From contig NZ_WSJB01000019.1 in NCBI RefSeq assembly GCF_009763255.1, positions 62,001-126,000 of the forward strand: DNA of 64,000 nucleotides. The letters run 5' to 3'. Positions 38,441 to 48,706 of the stretch are shown piece by piece. The DNA is from Bordetella sp. 02P26C-1 (lineage in GTDB: Bacteria; Pseudomonadota; Gammaproteobacteria; Burkholderiales; Burkholderiaceae_B). Made by a program: the position numbers and the translations under genes. Positions within the stretch are counted from its first letter, which is position 1, and the number at the start of each line of letters is the position of its first letter. The notes beneath the pieces are model-generated. The model did not search any database. It had not been told where the DNA came from and worked only from the letters and a program-made list of their open reading frames with translations.

Positions 38441-39598
38441 ATGAATGGTCTATGCTTTCGCGGCCCCCAGATCGTTCACGCACAGATGAGCTCCCAATAC
38501 CTACCGATCGGCCCATTCATCCATCGAATGTTTCGCCTGAAGCCCGCGCGATGGGATTGGGGGCGATTCCTGCGCGCGGCGATTTGCGTCGGGGTGCCTT
38601 TCGGGCTGGGGATGTATCAGCGCGACATCATGCCCTGGATGTGGATCGCGATGGGCACGCTGATGATGACCACCGGCGAGCGAAAAATTGCTTACCGGCA
38701 GCGGATTCCTTCTTTGCTCGGCACATCTCTCTTGGGCGCGGCGGGCTATTTGTTGGGCTACCTCGGGTCGTTGCCTTTTGCTTGCACCCTGATTGTCATG
38801 GCGGGTGTGGGTTACGCTGCTTGCACGCTCAGCCGTAGGGGGCCTGACTGGTCGATTGGTTGCCTGCAGCTGTTACTTACCGCCTCGATTGCGATTGGCG
38901 TGCCGAGTATCGGGAACTTCTGGTGGCCAGCGTTGTTGTACCTCGTGGGAGCGCTGATTTACGCCGCCGTGCTCGCTATCGAAGCATTCGTGGTGGCAGA
39001 ATTTACCCGCCACGGCGGCCGGTCGGGTGCAGCCGGTCACGCGGCGAAAGGGTCTGCGTCTAAGGTGTCGGCTGCGAATGCGGCGACCGGTGGCGGCATC
39101 CACAGCCTACCGGGGACTACTGTCGCCCCTGCTGCACTGGAGGCGCGCGAAACGCCTTCCATAGCGCTGGCGCTTTGTCTGGCTACAGCGTATGCCTTTA
39201 AGCTCATTCTGGACGCGAGCCACTGGTTTTGGGTTCCGCTCACGGTAGGTCTCATCATGAAGCCGGATCTGGGCAATATTTTTGATCGTGCCATCCTGCG
39301 GTGCCTGGGCACCGCGCTGGGGGTGGCGATCGCCTCGGTTATTTTGATCCACTTTCCGAAGGACCTATGGCTTGCCGCGCTGATCGCTGTGTTCGCTGGC
39401 GTGTTGCCGTGGTGTATGGCTAAGTCGTACGCACTGCAGGCCGTCACGCTGACGCCGCTGGTGTTGCTCTTGGTGGATACGATTATACCCGGTGACCATA
39501 ACGTCAATTACAGTCTGCAGCGAATGGGCGACACCGTCATCGGTGCCGCGATCGTGATCGTCTGGGGCGCTGTGTTCCGTCTTTCTGGTCGTCGATAG
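38441..39598 (+). CDS. FUSC-like inner-membrane protein
   Basis: 385 residues. Two blocks of hydrophobic helices (about 45-180 and 240-380) are separated by a hydrophilic Ala/Gly-rich linker (residues 190-235). The second block carries FKLILDASHWFWVPLTVGLIMKPD-type sequence and RCLGTALGVAIASV, the FUSC_2 signature found in aromatic-acid exporters and YccS-like proteins. It is about half the length of classical AaeB/YccS and lacks their long cytoplasmic domain. Start is uncertain: ATGs at 38441, 38486 and 38528 are all in frame and none has a strong ribosome site. No membrane-fusion partner is adjacent. Confidence 0.7.
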   Translation: MNGLCFRGPQIVHAQMSSQYLPIGPFIHRMFRLKPARWDWGRFLRAAICVGVPFGLGMYQRDIMPWMWIAMGTLMMTTGERKIAYRQRIPSLLGTSLLGAAGYLLGYLGSLPFACTLIVMAGVGYAACTLSRRGPDWSIGCLQLLLTASIAIGVPSIGNFWWPALLYLVGALIYAAVLAIEAFVVAEFTRHGGRSGAAGHAAKGSASKVSAANAATGGGIHSLPGTTVAPAALEARETPSIALALCLATAYAFKLILDASHWFWVPLTVGLIMKPDLGNIFDRAILRCLGTALGVAIASVILIHFPKDLWLAALIAVFAGVLPWCMAKSYALQAVTLTPLVLLLVDTIIPGDHNVNYSLQRMGDTVIGAAIVIVWGAVFRLSGRR

Positions 39599-39629
39599 TA
39601 TGGGGGCGCCGCATCAGGCGCGCTCTGGC

Positions 39630-41174
39630 TTATAGCCCCAACTCTCCCCACATCGCATCAACGCGGCGCTTGACCTCATCGTTCATGGTGATCGGCCGGC
39701 CCCATTCGCGGTCGGTTTCGCCGGGCCACTTGTTGGTGGCATCCATGCCCATTTTGCCGCCCAGTCCTGATACCGGCGAGGCAAAATCGAGGTAGTCGAT
39801 CGGTGTGCGTTCCACCATGACCGTATCGCGCACCGGATCCATCCGGGTGGTGATGGCCCACACGACTTCTTTCCAGTCACGCGGGTTGATATCCTCGTCC
39901 ACCACGACAATGAATTTCGTGTACATGAACTGGCGCAACACGCTCCACAGGCCGAACATCACGCGTTTGGCGTGGCCGGGATACTGCTTGCGGATTGAGA
40001 CGACGGCCAGACGGTAGCTGCACCCCTCGGGCGGCAGGTAGAAATCGACGATTTCCGGAAGCTGACGACGCAACAAGGGGACAAAGACCTCGTTGAGCGC
40101 GACCCCGAGCACGGCCGGTTCATCTGGCGGTTTGCCCGTGTAGGTGGAGTGATAAATCGGGTCGCGCCGCATCGTGATGCGGTCAACGGTAAAGACGGGG
40201 AACCAGTCCTGCTCGTTGTAGTAGCCCGTGTGATCGCCGTAGGGGCCTTCGAGGGCCATCTCGTAACCCGTATCGGGGCAGGGGGGCGCACCATCGGGCG
40301 GCGTAGGCGCCACGGCCCGCGGATCGCTGGCGGGCAGCAGATGGCCTTCCAGCACGATCTCGGCGAAGGCAGGCACCGACAGGTCGCTGCCAATCGCCTG
40401 CGCGACCTCGGTACGAGAGCCGCGCAAGAGTCCGGCGAACTGATATTCGGACAAGCTATCCGGGACAGGCGTTACGGCGCCCAGGATCGTCGCCGGGTCG
40501 GCACCCAACGCTACCGCGATGGGAAAAGGTTTGCCGGGATACGCCTTGGCATGTTCGCGAAAATCCAGCGCGCCGCCGCGGTGCGACAGCCAACGCATGA
40601 TCAGCTTGTTGCGCGCAATGGGCTGCTGGCGATAGATGCCCAGGTTCTGCCGTTTGGCATTCGGGCCACGCGTGACGACCAGGCCCCAGGTCAAGAGCGG
40701 CGCGACATCGCCCGGCCAGCAAGTCTGGATGGGCAGGCGGCTGAGGTCCACGTCATCGCCTTCCCAAACGATTTCCTGGCAGGCAGGGCTGCGCACGCGC
40801 TTGGGCGCCATGTCCCACAGAGCCGACTTCAGCATGGCGACCTTGCCAAAGGCGTCGCGCAGGCTGCGCGGGGCTTCCGGTTCGCGCAGGGACGCCAGCA
40901 GTTCGCCGGTATCGCGCAGGGCGCTGACGTCTTCAGCGCCCATGCCCCAGGCCACCCGCTTGGGCGTGCCGAACAGGTTCGCCAAGACAGGCATCGTCGC
41001 CGGGGCGCCGTTGTGCGTGGCCCGCTCGAACAGCAGTGCCGGACCCTCCGCACGCAGCACACGGTCGGCAATCTCGGTCATTTCGAGGTTCGTCGACACG
41101 GGCGTAGCAATGCGCTTGAGCTCGCCGCGCTGCTCCAGCTGCTGCAGAAAATCTCTCAGGTCACGGTATTTCAC
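39630..41174 (-). CDS. ubiD: UbiD family decarboxylase (3-octaprenyl-4-hydroxybenzoate carboxy-lyase)
   Basis: 514 residues; prenylated-FMN-dependent decarboxylase of ubiquinone biosynthesis. Opening [22 protein letters not shown], the NLGIYRQQP and [16 protein letters not shown] segments of the cofactor site, and [10 protein letters not shown] with the Glu of the catalytic E-R-E set are typical. Length near E. coli UbiD (497). No ubiX flavin prenyltransferase is in the window. Convergent with the FUSC-like gene and divergent from the lytic transglycosylase. Confidence 0.93.
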   Translation of the reverse strand: MKYRDLRDFLQQLEQRGELKRIATPVSTNLEMTEIADRVLRAEGPALLFERATHNGAPATMPVLANLFGTPKRVAWGMGAEDVSALRDTGELLASLREPEAPRSLRDAFGKVAMLKSALWDMAPKRVRSPACQEIVWEGDDVDLSRLPIQTCWPGDVAPLLTWGLVVTRGPNAKRQNLGIYRQQPIARNKLIMRWLSHRGGALDFREHAKAYPGKPFPIAVALGADPATILGAVTPVPDSLSEYQFAGLLRGSRTEVAQAIGSDLSVPAFAEIVLEGHLLPASDPRAVAPTPPDGAPPCPDTGYEMALEGPYGDHTGYYNEQDWFPVFTVDRITMRRDPIYHSTYTGKPPDEPAVLGVALNEVFVPLLRRQLPEIVDFYLPPEGCSYRLAVVSIRKQYPGHAKRVMFGLWSVLRQFMYTKFIVVVDEDINPRDWKEVVWAITTRMDPVRDTVMVERTPIDYLDFASPVSGLGGKMGMDATNKWPGETDREWGRPITMNDEVKRRVDAMWGELGL

Positions 41175-41263
41175 GACAGATCCACGTAATTTAGTTACAG
41201 ATTCAACTGAGAAGAGAGGTTAACATCTAAGGCTTGTCTTTTTTAACCACGCAGGAGGTCTCC

Positions 41264-42094
41264 ATGCCCGATGCGTCAGTGGCAGGGTTGTTGCGACAGT
41301 CCGCCCAAGGAGTGCATCACCGTCTTGCAGAATGGTCTCGCATCTGCTGTACCTACCTCGGTATCGCAGTCATCGTCACCATCAGCATGAGTCTTGCTTT
41401 GCCTGGTTTGCGCGACCAGGCCCTGCACGTGCACAAAGCCTTGTTGACCGCCTTAGCGCCTTCCTCCGTCACCTCCGGTCCGCTGGCCGAAGTCGGTGAC
41501 CTTTTCTATGAAACCCCCCCGTCGGCCATAGCGATGGCCATCCCCGCTGCGCCGACGAGCCACGCCACGGGTTTTCTGGGTCCCTTGCGCAGCGAACTGC
41601 CTCCGGCCCCAAAGAAAGGTTCGTCCAAGCTGATGTCGAGCTCTCAGGCCGAGGCCTTGCGCAACTATATTTCGCGCAAGTATCGCGTGGCCTATGACGC
41701 CACCGGCGTGCTGGTGAATGCCGTGTACAAGGTGGCGCGCGAGAAAGATCTGGACCCGCTGCTGTTGCTGGCCGTCATCGCGATCGAATCCCGCTATAAC
41801 CCATTCGCGGAAAGTTCGGTGGGCGCACAAGGCCTGATGCAGGTCATGACGCGCGTGCATAAGGACAAATTTGAAAAACTTGGCGACGGCGCGCACGCGT
41901 TGGACCCGGTTTCCAATATCCGCGTGGGCAGCACTATCCTGAAGGACTGCATCAACCGTCGAGGCTCGCTCGAGGGTGGCTTGGCTTGCTATGTTGGGGC
42001 GACTGGCCCCAGCGACGGTGGGTACGGCGCCAAGGTGCAGGCAGAGCGCCGGCGCCTGGCGTTGGCGGCAGGGATCGCGTTGGCACGCGACTAA
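41264..42094 (+). CDS. Membrane-anchored lytic transglycosylase (SLT domain)
   Basis: 276 residues. One N-terminal membrane helix (about 29-48) anchors the protein; after a Pro/Ala-rich linker the SLT domain (about 150-270) has IAIESRYNPFAESSVGAQGL with catalytic Glu175, then GLMQVM. This is the MltE/Slt-type goose-lysozyme fold that cleaves peptidoglycan glycan strands. AGGAGG lies five bases before the ATG at 41264, which settles the start. It is alone, facing the ubiD start; a perfect hairpin follows. Confidence 0.88.
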   Translation: MPDASVAGLLRQSAQGVHHRLAEWSRICCTYLGIAVIVTISMSLALPGLRDQALHVHKALLTALAPSSVTSGPLAEVGDLFYETPPSAIAMAIPAAPTSHATGFLGPLRSELPPAPKKGSSKLMSSSQAEALRNYISRKYRVAYDATGVLVNAVYKVAREKDLDPLLLLAVIAIESRYNPFAESSVGAQGLMQVMTRVHKDKFEKLGDGAHALDPVSNIRVGSTILKDCINRRGSLEGGLACYVGATGPSDGGYGAKVQAERRRLALAAGIALARD

Positions 42095-42109
42095 TGCCTA
42101 GGGTTTCCG

Positions 42110-42140
42110 ACGCGCTGGCCATGGCTCATGGCCAGCGCGT
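42110..42140. terminator. Perfect 14-bp hairpin without T-run
   Basis: ACGCGCTGGCCATG (42110-42123) pairs with CATGGCCAGCGCGT (42127-42140), loop GCT. It sits between the convergent transglycosylase and aminotransferase genes, with no U-tract on either side. Confidence 0.5.
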
Positions 42141-42163
42141 GCTCTGTTACGTTCCCGATTCGG

Positions 42164-43318
42164 TCACACCACTTGCGCAATGCGCCGCACGGCCTCTTCC
42201 AGGCGGTCCAAACCGGTCGCGTAGGAAAAACGCATGGTGCGATCGCCATGCGCGGGGCCGAAGTCCAGGCCGGGCACGGCGGCTACGCCCGCCTCGTGCA
42301 ACAGTCGGTGCGCAAACGTCATGCTGTCGACGCCCTGCGCCGAAATATCCGCGTAGATGTAAAAAGCACCATCCGGTTTTACCGGCACGTGCAGTCCCAG
42401 GCGCTCGAATTCGGGCAGCAGGTAGTCGCGCCGTTGTTTGAACGCCTCGCGACGGTGTTCATAGATCTTGAGCGTATCGGGCTCGAAGCAGGCCAAGGCG
42501 GCATACTGACCCGGCGTCGGGGCGCAGATCTGCAGGCTGGCGGCGATTTTCTCGATCTCGCCGGCCAGGTGCGCCGGGGCGATCATCCAGCCCAGGCGCC
42601 AGCCGGTCATATGAAAGTACTTCGAAAAGCTGTTGATCACGATGACGTTGTCATCCAGCGTCAACGCCGAGCGCGGGTCCTGTTCGTAGCTGAGTCCGAG
42701 ATAAATTTCATCCACGATGGCGAAGCCTTGGCGTTCGCGCACCGCGTCCAGCAGAGTCGCCATTTCCTCGTGGGTGACACTGGTGCCTGTGGGGTTGCTG
42801 GGAGAGGCAATCAGCACGCCGCGCGTCTGGGCGGTCCAATGCTGGCGCACATCGTCGGCGGACAGCTGAAACCGTTTTTCCGCCGTGCTGGGGATCAACC
42901 GCGGACGGCCCCCGGCGGCCAGGATGAAATTGCTGTTGGCGGGGTACGAGGGGTCGGGCATCAACACCTCCGCGCCGGCGTCCACCAAGACGGAGCACGC
43001 CAGCGATAAGGCCCCCGAGGCGCCGGAGGTGACGATCACGCGCGCCGGGTCGATCTCGGCGCCGAATTTGGTCGCGTAAAACCTGGCGATGGCTTCGCGC
43101 AGGCTCCATAGCCCGGCCGGGGCGCTATAGCCGCTTAAACCGGCGCGCGCGGCGCGGTCCAGGGCTTCCACGACTTGCGGGGGCGCGGTAAAGTCCGGCT
43201 CACCGATGCCCAGACTGACGATGTCCCGGCCAGCCGCCTGCAGTGCCTGCGCCTCCTTGAACACCTCGACGGCATGAAACGTGAGGAAGTCTTGTGAACG
43301 GTGGGCAAGGCGTGGCAT
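42164..43318 (-). CDS. PLP-dependent class I/II aminotransferase
   Basis: 384 residues, fold type I. Seen: GIGEPDFTAPPQVV at the start of the large domain, PSYPANSNF, SPSNPTGTS, the NSFSKYFHMTGWRLGW segment with the PLP lysine at 233, and MRFSYAT near the C-terminus with the carboxylate-binding arginine. It belongs to the broad aspartate/alanine transaminase group; the substrate cannot be fixed. The ATG at 43318 begins MPRLAHRSQDF; the frame continues upstream but without homology. Divergent from the FAD-oxidase-like gene with 31 bp between the starts. Confidence 0.9.
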   Translation of the reverse strand: MPRLAHRSQDFLTFHAVEVFKEAQALQAAGRDIVSLGIGEPDFTAPPQVVEALDRAARAGLSGYSAPAGLWSLREAIARFYATKFGAEIDPARVIVTSGASGALSLACSVLVDAGAEVLMPDPSYPANSNFILAAGGRPRLIPSTAEKRFQLSADDVRQHWTAQTRGVLIASPSNPTGTSVTHEEMATLLDAVRERQGFAIVDEIYLGLSYEQDPRSALTLDDNVIVINSFSKYFHMTGWRLGWMIAPAHLAGEIEKIAASLQICAPTPGQYAALACFEPDTLKIYEHRREAFKQRRDYLLPEFERLGLHVPVKPDGAFYIYADISAQGVDSMTFAHRLLHEAGVAAVPGLDFGPAHGDRTMRFSYATGLDRLEEAVRRIAQVV

Positions 43319-43349
43319 GGTGATTCTCAAAGCAAAAAAGGAATTGTAG

Positions 43350-44357
43350 ATGCAGCCATCGCGGCGCGCGTTTCTGTTCGGCCGCCAGCGCCCTCGTACG
43401 CGTTGGGAAGCTTTTGTCCAGGGACTGGAGCGCGGGGTCGAGGGGCGTGTTCGCCACGACGCCAATCAGCCAGGCCGCGCGACCTTGATCCCCGCGCATC
43501 GCGCGGACGCCCGTCACGCGCGCGCACTGTGCGCCGAGTTCGGTGTGCGGCTGAGGCTAATGTCCTGGGCAGACGATCGGCTCAACAAAAGGGGAGCGCT
43601 TTCCGACCATGAGGATGGCGCTTTTAACAAGACAGGCGCCGGAGCCTTTGATTTGAATCCGGTCGAGTCCGAAAGGCTTTCCCAACAAATCGACGGGCCC
43701 GTGCTCAGCATGGATACACGTCTATTGACAGGTATGTCGCCCGGCGCCATTGCGGGTCATGTGATCGCCGAGCCCGGGTGTCGTTTGGGTGATCTCGTTG
43801 CTGCGGGATTGAGTCAGTTTCGCGATGCGCCGCCCGATTGCTCCGTGGGGGTGTGGCTCGCCACGGCCTATGACTGGCGGCCGGGAGCAACGGCAGAAAG
43901 CGGGGTGGTAGCCATCGACGTGTTGTTATCAGACGGCACGATGGAAACGCTCGGGCCGTTCGGTGAATGCGACTCCCGGCCGCTGCGGTCCGCCACGGTG
44001 CAGAAGCTGATCCCGTTTCTGTTTCAACTGGCCGCTGGCGCTGACGCACGCGCCTGCCGTAGCGCCGATGTCTGGCCATGTCGATACCGGCTGGACGCGA
44101 TGCTGCCCGCCGCGCCTGCCGAGGTTAATCTGGCGCATCTCTTGCTTGGCCATCACGGTGAGCTGGCTTGGGTGGAGGCGGTCACGCTGGTTGTGTCCGA
44201 AGAGGTTTGGTCCAGCGTGTCGTCGCACACAGATGCTGTGCCATCCGCCCATCGGGAGGCACCTGAGACCATCGCGATGGCGCAACGGCTGCAAAGGCAA
44301 ATCAAGGATGCATTCGACCCCTCGGGTTTGTTTCTGGATTTGGGCGCCGGGGTTTGA
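43350..44357 (+). CDS. Degenerate FAD-linked oxidase (GlcE-like), twin-arginine remnant at N-terminus
   Basis: 335 residues. The last 60 residues (AMAQRLQRQIKDAFDPSGLF) resemble the C-terminal end of GlcD/GlcE-type FAD oxidases, where that segment normally reads FDPxxxLNPG. The central part (residues about 100-200, with LSMDTRLLTGMSPGAIAGHVIAEPG-like content) resembles a worn PCMH FAD-binding domain, lacking a clear Gly-rich FAD loop. The N-terminus has SRRAFLFG, a twin-arginine-like motif, but no hydrophobic core follows, so Tat export is doubtful. It shares a short promoter region with the aminotransferase. A degenerate or repurposed flavoprotein is the best reading; the match is by eye and weak. 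Confidence 0.6.
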   Translation: MQPSRRAFLFGRQRPRTRWEAFVQGLERGVEGRVRHDANQPGRATLIPAHRADARHARALCAEFGVRLRLMSWADDRLNKRGALSDHEDGAFNKTGAGAFDLNPVESERLSQQIDGPVLSMDTRLLTGMSPGAIAGHVIAEPGCRLGDLVAAGLSQFRDAPPDCSVGVWLATAYDWRPGATAESGVVAIDVLLSDGTMETLGPFGECDSRPLRSATVQKLIPFLFQLAAGADARACRSADVWPCRYRLDAMLPAAPAEVNLAHLLLGHHGELAWVEAVTLVVSEEVWSSVSSHTDAVPSAHREAPETIAMAQRLQRQIKDAFDPSGLFLDLGAGV

Positions 44358-44517
44358 TCCAGGGGGCGCAAGCGCTGCGACTTTCAGGCCCATCCGATCG
44401 CAACTGCGAAGATAATGTATCGTCCGGCCATCCCCGGCTGCCCCACCGCCAGGAGTAAGATATTCCAAGCTGTAAGCTAGAATTCCCCCTTCGTGGATCA
44501 ACTACATAGCCCGCAAA

Positions 44518-46806
44518 ATGGACGCTAACCTTCGCCAAGCCGCACTTGCTTATCATGAGTCCGGCCGCCCCGGCAAAATCTCGGTCACGCCGACCAAGCA
44601 ACTGTCTAACCAGCGCGATCTGGCGCTGGCGTATTCCCCCGGCGTGGCGGCGGCATGCGAAGAAATCGTTAACGATCCGGTCAACGCCGTGCGCTACACG
44701 GCGCGCGGCAACCTGGTGGGCGTGATCACCAACGGCACGGCGGTGTTGGGTCTGGGCAATATCGGCGCGCTCGCCTCCAAACCCGTGATGGAAGGCAAGG
44801 CGGTGCTATTCAAGAAGTTCGCCGGCCTGGACGTGTTCGATATCGAGATCAATGAAACCGACCCCGACAAGTTGGTGGAAATCATTGCCGGCCTGGAGCC
44901 GACGTTCGGTGGCATCAACCTCGAGGACATCAAGGCCCCCGAGTGCTTTACCGTGGAACGCAGGCTGCGCGAGCGGATGAAAATCCCCGTCTTTCACGAC
45001 GATCAGCATGGCACCGCCATCTGTGTGTCGGCCGCCTTCATCAATGGCCTGAAGGTCGTTGGCAAGGACATCGACAAGGTCAAGATCGTGACCTCCGGCG
45101 CGGGCGCGGCGGCGCTGGCCTGTCTGGATTTGATCGTGGATCTGGGCGTGCCCGTGGAAAATATCTGGGTCACTGACATCGAGGGCGTGGTCTACGAGGG
45201 CCGTGTCGCGTTGATGGACCCGGACAAGGCCCGCTTCGCGCAAAAAACCGAGCACCGTAAACTCGCCGACGTGATTGACGGCGCGGATGTGTTCCTGGGC
45301 CTGTCGGCCGGTGGCGTGCTCAAGCCCGAAATGGTCGCCAAGATGGCGCCGCGTCCGGTCATCCTGGCGCTGGCCAACCCCAACCCGGAAATCCTGCCCG
45401 AAGACGCCTACGCCGTGCGCGACGATATCGTCATGGCGACCGGCCGTTCGGACTACCCGAACCAGGTCAACAACGTCCTGTGCTTCCCCTATATTTTCCG
45501 TGGCGCGCTGGATGTCGGGGCGACGACCATTACGCGCGAAATGGAGCTGGCCGCGGTACACGCCATCGCCAAACTCGCGCAGGAAGAGCAAAACGAAGTG
45601 GTGGCCGCGGCTTATGGCACTTATGACATCAGCTTCGGGCCGCAGTACCTGATTCCCAAGCCCTTCGACCCGCGCCTGATCACGCGCATTGCGCCCGCTG
45701 TGGCCAAGGCCGCCATGGACTGCGGCGTGGCCACGCGTCCGCTCAATGATCTGGAAGCCTACGTCGAACAGCTGCAACAATTCGTCTACCATTCGGGCGC
45801 ATTCATGAAGCCCCTGTACTCGACCGCCAAGAGCTTCGTGCGCGATGGCGGCAAGGCGCGCATCGTCTTCACCGAGGGCGAAGACGAACGCGTGTTGCGT
45901 GCGGTGCAAGTGGTGGTGGACGAAGGTCTGGCCAAGCCCGTGCTGGTGGGCCGCCCCGCCGTGCTGGCCGCGCGTATCGAGAAATACGGCCTGCGCCTGC
46001 GCCTGGGCGAGGACGTCGAAGTCACCAACCCCGAATACGACGAGCGTTTCCATCAGTACTGGACGACCTACTGGGAAATGATGTGCCGTCGCGGCATCAC
46101 CAAGGAAATGGCCCGCGTGGAAATGCGCCGCCGCCTGACCTTGATTGGCGCGATGATGCTGCATCGTGGCGAAGCCGACGGCATGATCTGCGGCGTGGTG
46201 AGCTCCTATGCCGAGCACCTGCGTTTCATCGATGAAGTCATCGGCAAGCGCCCTGCCACCAACGTCTATGCGGCCATGAATGTGCTGCTGCTGGACGAGC
46301 GTGTGGTGGCCTTGGTCGACACGCACGTCAACGACAATCCGACCGCCGAGCAGATTGCCGAAATCACGTTGCTGGCCGCCGAGCAAATGCGCCGCCTGAA
46401 CCTGGCGCCCAAGGTCGCGTTGCTGTCGCGTTCGAACTTCGGCACGGGCAGCTCGTCGTCGGGCACCAAGATGCGCGAAGCCCTGGCGCTGGTACGCGAA
46501 GCCGACCCTGAATTGGAGATCGATGGCGAAATGCACGGCGATTGCGCGTTGGACGAAGCGCTGCGCACGCGCATTCTCCCGTCGTCGACGCTCAAGGGGG
46601 CCGCGAACCTGCTGGTTTGCCCGAACGTGGACTCCGGAAATATCGCCTACAACCTGCTGAAGACGGCAGCGGGCGGCAACGTGGCCGTGGGGCCGTTCCT
46701 GCTGGGCGCGAATGCACCGGTGCACATTTTGACTTCCAGTGCGACCGTGCGCCGTATCGTCAACATGACCGCTTTGGTCGTTGTGGATGCCAACGTTCCC
46801 AAGTAA
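44518..46806 (+). CDS. maeB: NADP-dependent malic enzyme fused to phosphotransacetylase-like domain (MaeB)
   Basis: 762 residues; decarboxylates malate to pyruvate with NADP. The malic part (1-430) shows [28 protein letters not shown], and the Rossmann [13 protein letters not shown]; the second half (440-760) is a phosphate acetyl/butyryltransferase-type domain ([50 protein letters not shown]), which is regulatory in MaeB and without transferase activity. Length matches E. coli MaeB (759). Start ATG 44518. The downstream patatin frame overlaps its last codons. Confidence 0.96.
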   Translation: MDANLRQAALAYHESGRPGKISVTPTKQLSNQRDLALAYSPGVAAACEEIVNDPVNAVRYTARGNLVGVITNGTAVLGLGNIGALASKPVMEGKAVLFKKFAGLDVFDIEINETDPDKLVEIIAGLEPTFGGINLEDIKAPECFTVERRLRERMKIPVFHDDQHGTAICVSAAFINGLKVVGKDIDKVKIVTSGAGAAALACLDLIVDLGVPVENIWVTDIEGVVYEGRVALMDPDKARFAQKTEHRKLADVIDGADVFLGLSAGGVLKPEMVAKMAPRPVILALANPNPEILPEDAYAVRDDIVMATGRSDYPNQVNNVLCFPYIFRGALDVGATTITREMELAAVHAIAKLAQEEQNEVVAAAYGTYDISFGPQYLIPKPFDPRLITRIAPAVAKAAMDCGVATRPLNDLEAYVEQLQQFVYHSGAFMKPLYSTAKSFVRDGGKARIVFTEGEDERVLRAVQVVVDEGLAKPVLVGRPAVLAARIEKYGLRLRLGEDVEVTNPEYDERFHQYWTTYWEMMCRRGITKEMARVEMRRRLTLIGAMMLHRGEADGMICGVVSSYAEHLRFIDEVIGKRPATNVYAAMNVLLLDERVVALVDTHVNDNPTAEQIAEITLLAAEQMRRLNLAPKVALLSRSNFGTGSSSSGTKMREALALVREADPELEIDGEMHGDCALDEALRTRILPSSTLKGAANLLVCPNVDSGNIAYNLLKTAAGGNVAVGPFLLGANAPVHILTSSATVRRIVNMTALVVVDANVPK

Positions 46807-48016
46807 TTTGGAGTCCGCTTCCGACCCGCCCCGTGCCCAGACGGGGCTGGTCATGACAGGCGGTGGCGCGCGCGCCGCGTATCAGGTCGGCGTGCTGCGC
46901 GCCATCATGGACATCCTGAACCCCGTCAGGGACCCGGGGTTTCCCAATCCGTTTCCTATTATCTGCGGGACCTCGGCTGGTTCAATCAATGCGGCGGCCT
47001 TTGGGTGCCGCGCTGATCAGCCTCATGCCGCCGTGGAGCGCATGCAGCAACTCTGGGAAACATTGCATACCGGCATGGTGTATCGCGCCGATGCACCTGG
47101 TCTGATTAAGACCGGCGTTCGCTGGCTGGGGCTCATGGCCTTGGGATGGATGTTTGCCGGCTTCGGACGAGAGCGGCCGCGCTCATTGCTGGACAATGGA
47201 CCGTTGGCCGAACTGCTGACTGGGGCGCTGGATTTCGAGCATTTACAGACGAATCTGGACCAAGGCGCGCTCAATGCGCTGGCGATCACGGCGCTCGGGT
47301 TCAATAGTGGCGAACATCTGACCTTCTACCAGGCCAAACGCACGATCGATCCATGGCGTCGTTCGCTACGGCGGGCCTTGCCGGTGCCGCTCGGCGTAGA
47401 ACATCTGCTCGCGTCATCGTCCATTCCCTTTATCTTTCCCGCCCAGGCCGTGGATGTGCAAGGCCAACGTGAATGGTGTGGCGATGGTTCCATCCGCCAG
47501 CTTGCGCCGATCAGTCCGGCGATTCACTTGGGGGCCACGCGCGTATTGGTCATCGGCACCAATTTTCTCGACGAAACCCATCCTGAGAACCGCGACGCTG
47601 CGCCGCCGTATCCCAGTCTCGCGCAGGTGGGCGGCCATGTGCTTTCGACGATTTTCCTGGATGGGCTGTCGATGGACGTAGAGCGGCTCGAGCGCATTAA
47701 TGAGCTGGTCGGCTATATCGGCCATGACCCCGCCGTGGGCGGCGGCGTCCGCCGGGTGAACGTGCTGACCCTGACGCCCAGCCAGTCGCTCGACCTGCTG
47801 GCGCTCGATTATTTATCCGATATGCCAATCGAAGCCCGTACCCTTTTCCGCGTACTCGGTGTATCGTCCGACCCTGACCATGCGAGCGGTGGTGCCCTAA
47901 TGTCCTATTTGCTGTTCGAAGGCACGTACACGCGGAGATTGATCGAATTGGGCTATGCCGATACGATGCGGCGTAGCGAAGATGTCTTAGGTTTTTTCAG
48001 GGAGGGCCAGGCATGA
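46781..48016 (+). CDS. Patatin-like phospholipase
   Basis: 411 residues. Patatin domain with the oxyanion GGGARAAYQVGVL loop, nucleophile Ser65 in GTSAG, and catalytic Asp235 in CGDGS, so the Ser-Asp dyad is complete. It resembles RssA/YchK-type cytosolic hydrolases but is longer, with an extra C-terminal helical region (from about 330). Start is uncertain: the ATG at 46781 overlaps maeB by 26 bases, a TTG at 46808 is the next choice, and the ATG at 46853 would remove the residues just before GGG. It is probably co-transcribed with maeB and overlaps the barstar gene by four bases. Confidence 0.85.
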   Translation: MWMPTFPSNLESASDPPRAQTGLVMTGGGARAAYQVGVLRAIMDILNPVRDPGFPNPFPIICGTSAGSINAAAFGCRADQPHAAVERMQQLWETLHTGMVYRADAPGLIKTGVRWLGLMALGWMFAGFGRERPRSLLDNGPLAELLTGALDFEHLQTNLDQGALNALAITALGFNSGEHLTFYQAKRTIDPWRRSLRRALPVPLGVEHLLASSSIPFIFPAQAVDVQGQREWCGDGSIRQLAPISPAIHLGATRVLVIGTNFLDETHPENRDAAPPYPSLAQVGGHVLSTIFLDGLSMDVERLERINELVGYIGHDPAVGGGVRRVNVLTLTPSQSLDLLALDYLSDMPIEARTLFRVLGVSSDPDHASGGALMSYLLFEGTYTRRLIELGYADTMRRSEDVLGFFREGQA

Positions 48017-48477
48017 CGCAAAATGGCCAGTCTACGTTGCAGCGCCAGTTGACTAGCGGTGGCGCTATCGAACATGGCGATCTGCAAAAAGAGGCCGTGG
48101 ATCAGGCCGCGCGCGAGTTGGGCTTGGCATTCATGGTGGCCGAGTGCGATCGCGCTCGTAGCCGATCCGCGGTGCTGCGGGCCATTGCCAAAGCCGTGGA
48201 TTTTCCCGAGTATTTCGGCGGGAATTTCGACGCGCTGTACGATTGTTTGTGCGACACGGTGCTGGATCAGAAGACCGGTGTCGTTCTCTGGCTATCGAAG
48301 CTGCATTCGGGCGATCCGACGCTGACTGACGATGCGGCGCAAATTGCTTCGGTGTGCGCGGACGTGGTCACGTTTGCGGCCGAAAATGGCCGCAGCTTCG
48401 GTTACATCATCGAGCACGCTGGCAAACATCCGGACCCCGAGCCCGGCGTTGCAGCGGCGCGCTATGGCGAGAGTTGA
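48013..48477 (+). CDS. Barstar-family protein (ribonuclease inhibitor fold)
   Basis: 154 residues. The barstar domain (about residues 30-135) shows RAIAKAVDFPEYFGGNFDALYDCLCD, the conserved FGxNxDAL segment that binds barnase-type RNases. Residues 1-25 and the last 15 are disordered-looking extensions. No barnase or other RNase toxin gene is adjacent. Its start overlaps the patatin stop (ATGA), so both are co-translated. Function is unknown; inhibition of a distant or endogenous RNase is possible. Confidence 0.85.
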   Translation: MTQNGQSTLQRQLTSGGAIEHGDLQKEAVDQAARELGLAFMVAECDRARSRSAVLRAIAKAVDFPEYFGGNFDALYDCLCDTVLDQKTGVVLWLSKLHSGDPTLTDDAAQIASVCADVVTFAAENGRSFGYIIEHAGKHPDPEPGVAAARYGES

Positions 48478-48525
48478 TCACAGATAGGGCGGCTTGCGGC
48501 GGTGCTGCCAGGCACCCTGGCCCGT

Positions 48526-48555
48526 GGCGCCCGCAGGAGGCGCCCGCAGGAGGCG
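48526..48555. repeat. 13-bp direct repeat
   Basis: GGCGCCCGCAGGA occurs at 48526-48538 and again at 48539-48551, followed by GGCG of a third copy. It lies in the gap after the barstar gene, with no gene over it. Confidence 0.7.
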
Positions 48556-48646
48556 ACTTCAAGATGCACGCGATGAAGGCACCAGCCGGAGCGGCCCGTG
48601 GGCGGCGCTGGCAAGAGGCGTGCTTGGCGCGCGATCGATAGGCATA

Positions 48647-48682
48647 AAAAAGCGCGGACAGTGTGAACTGCCCGCGCTTTTT
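48647..48682. terminator. Bidirectional rho-independent terminator
   Basis: AAAAAGCGCGG (48647-48657) pairs perfectly with CCGCGCTTTTT (48672-48682). The T-run on both strands makes it work for the barstar transcript and for the leftward cyd operon. Confidence 0.85.
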
Positions 48683-48706
48683 ACTGTGAGGCGCTTTGCT
48701 ATGCGA

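Noticed and set aside
44806-46854. 682-codon reverse frame over maeB
   Set aside because: Antisense to maeB; no start or domain support.
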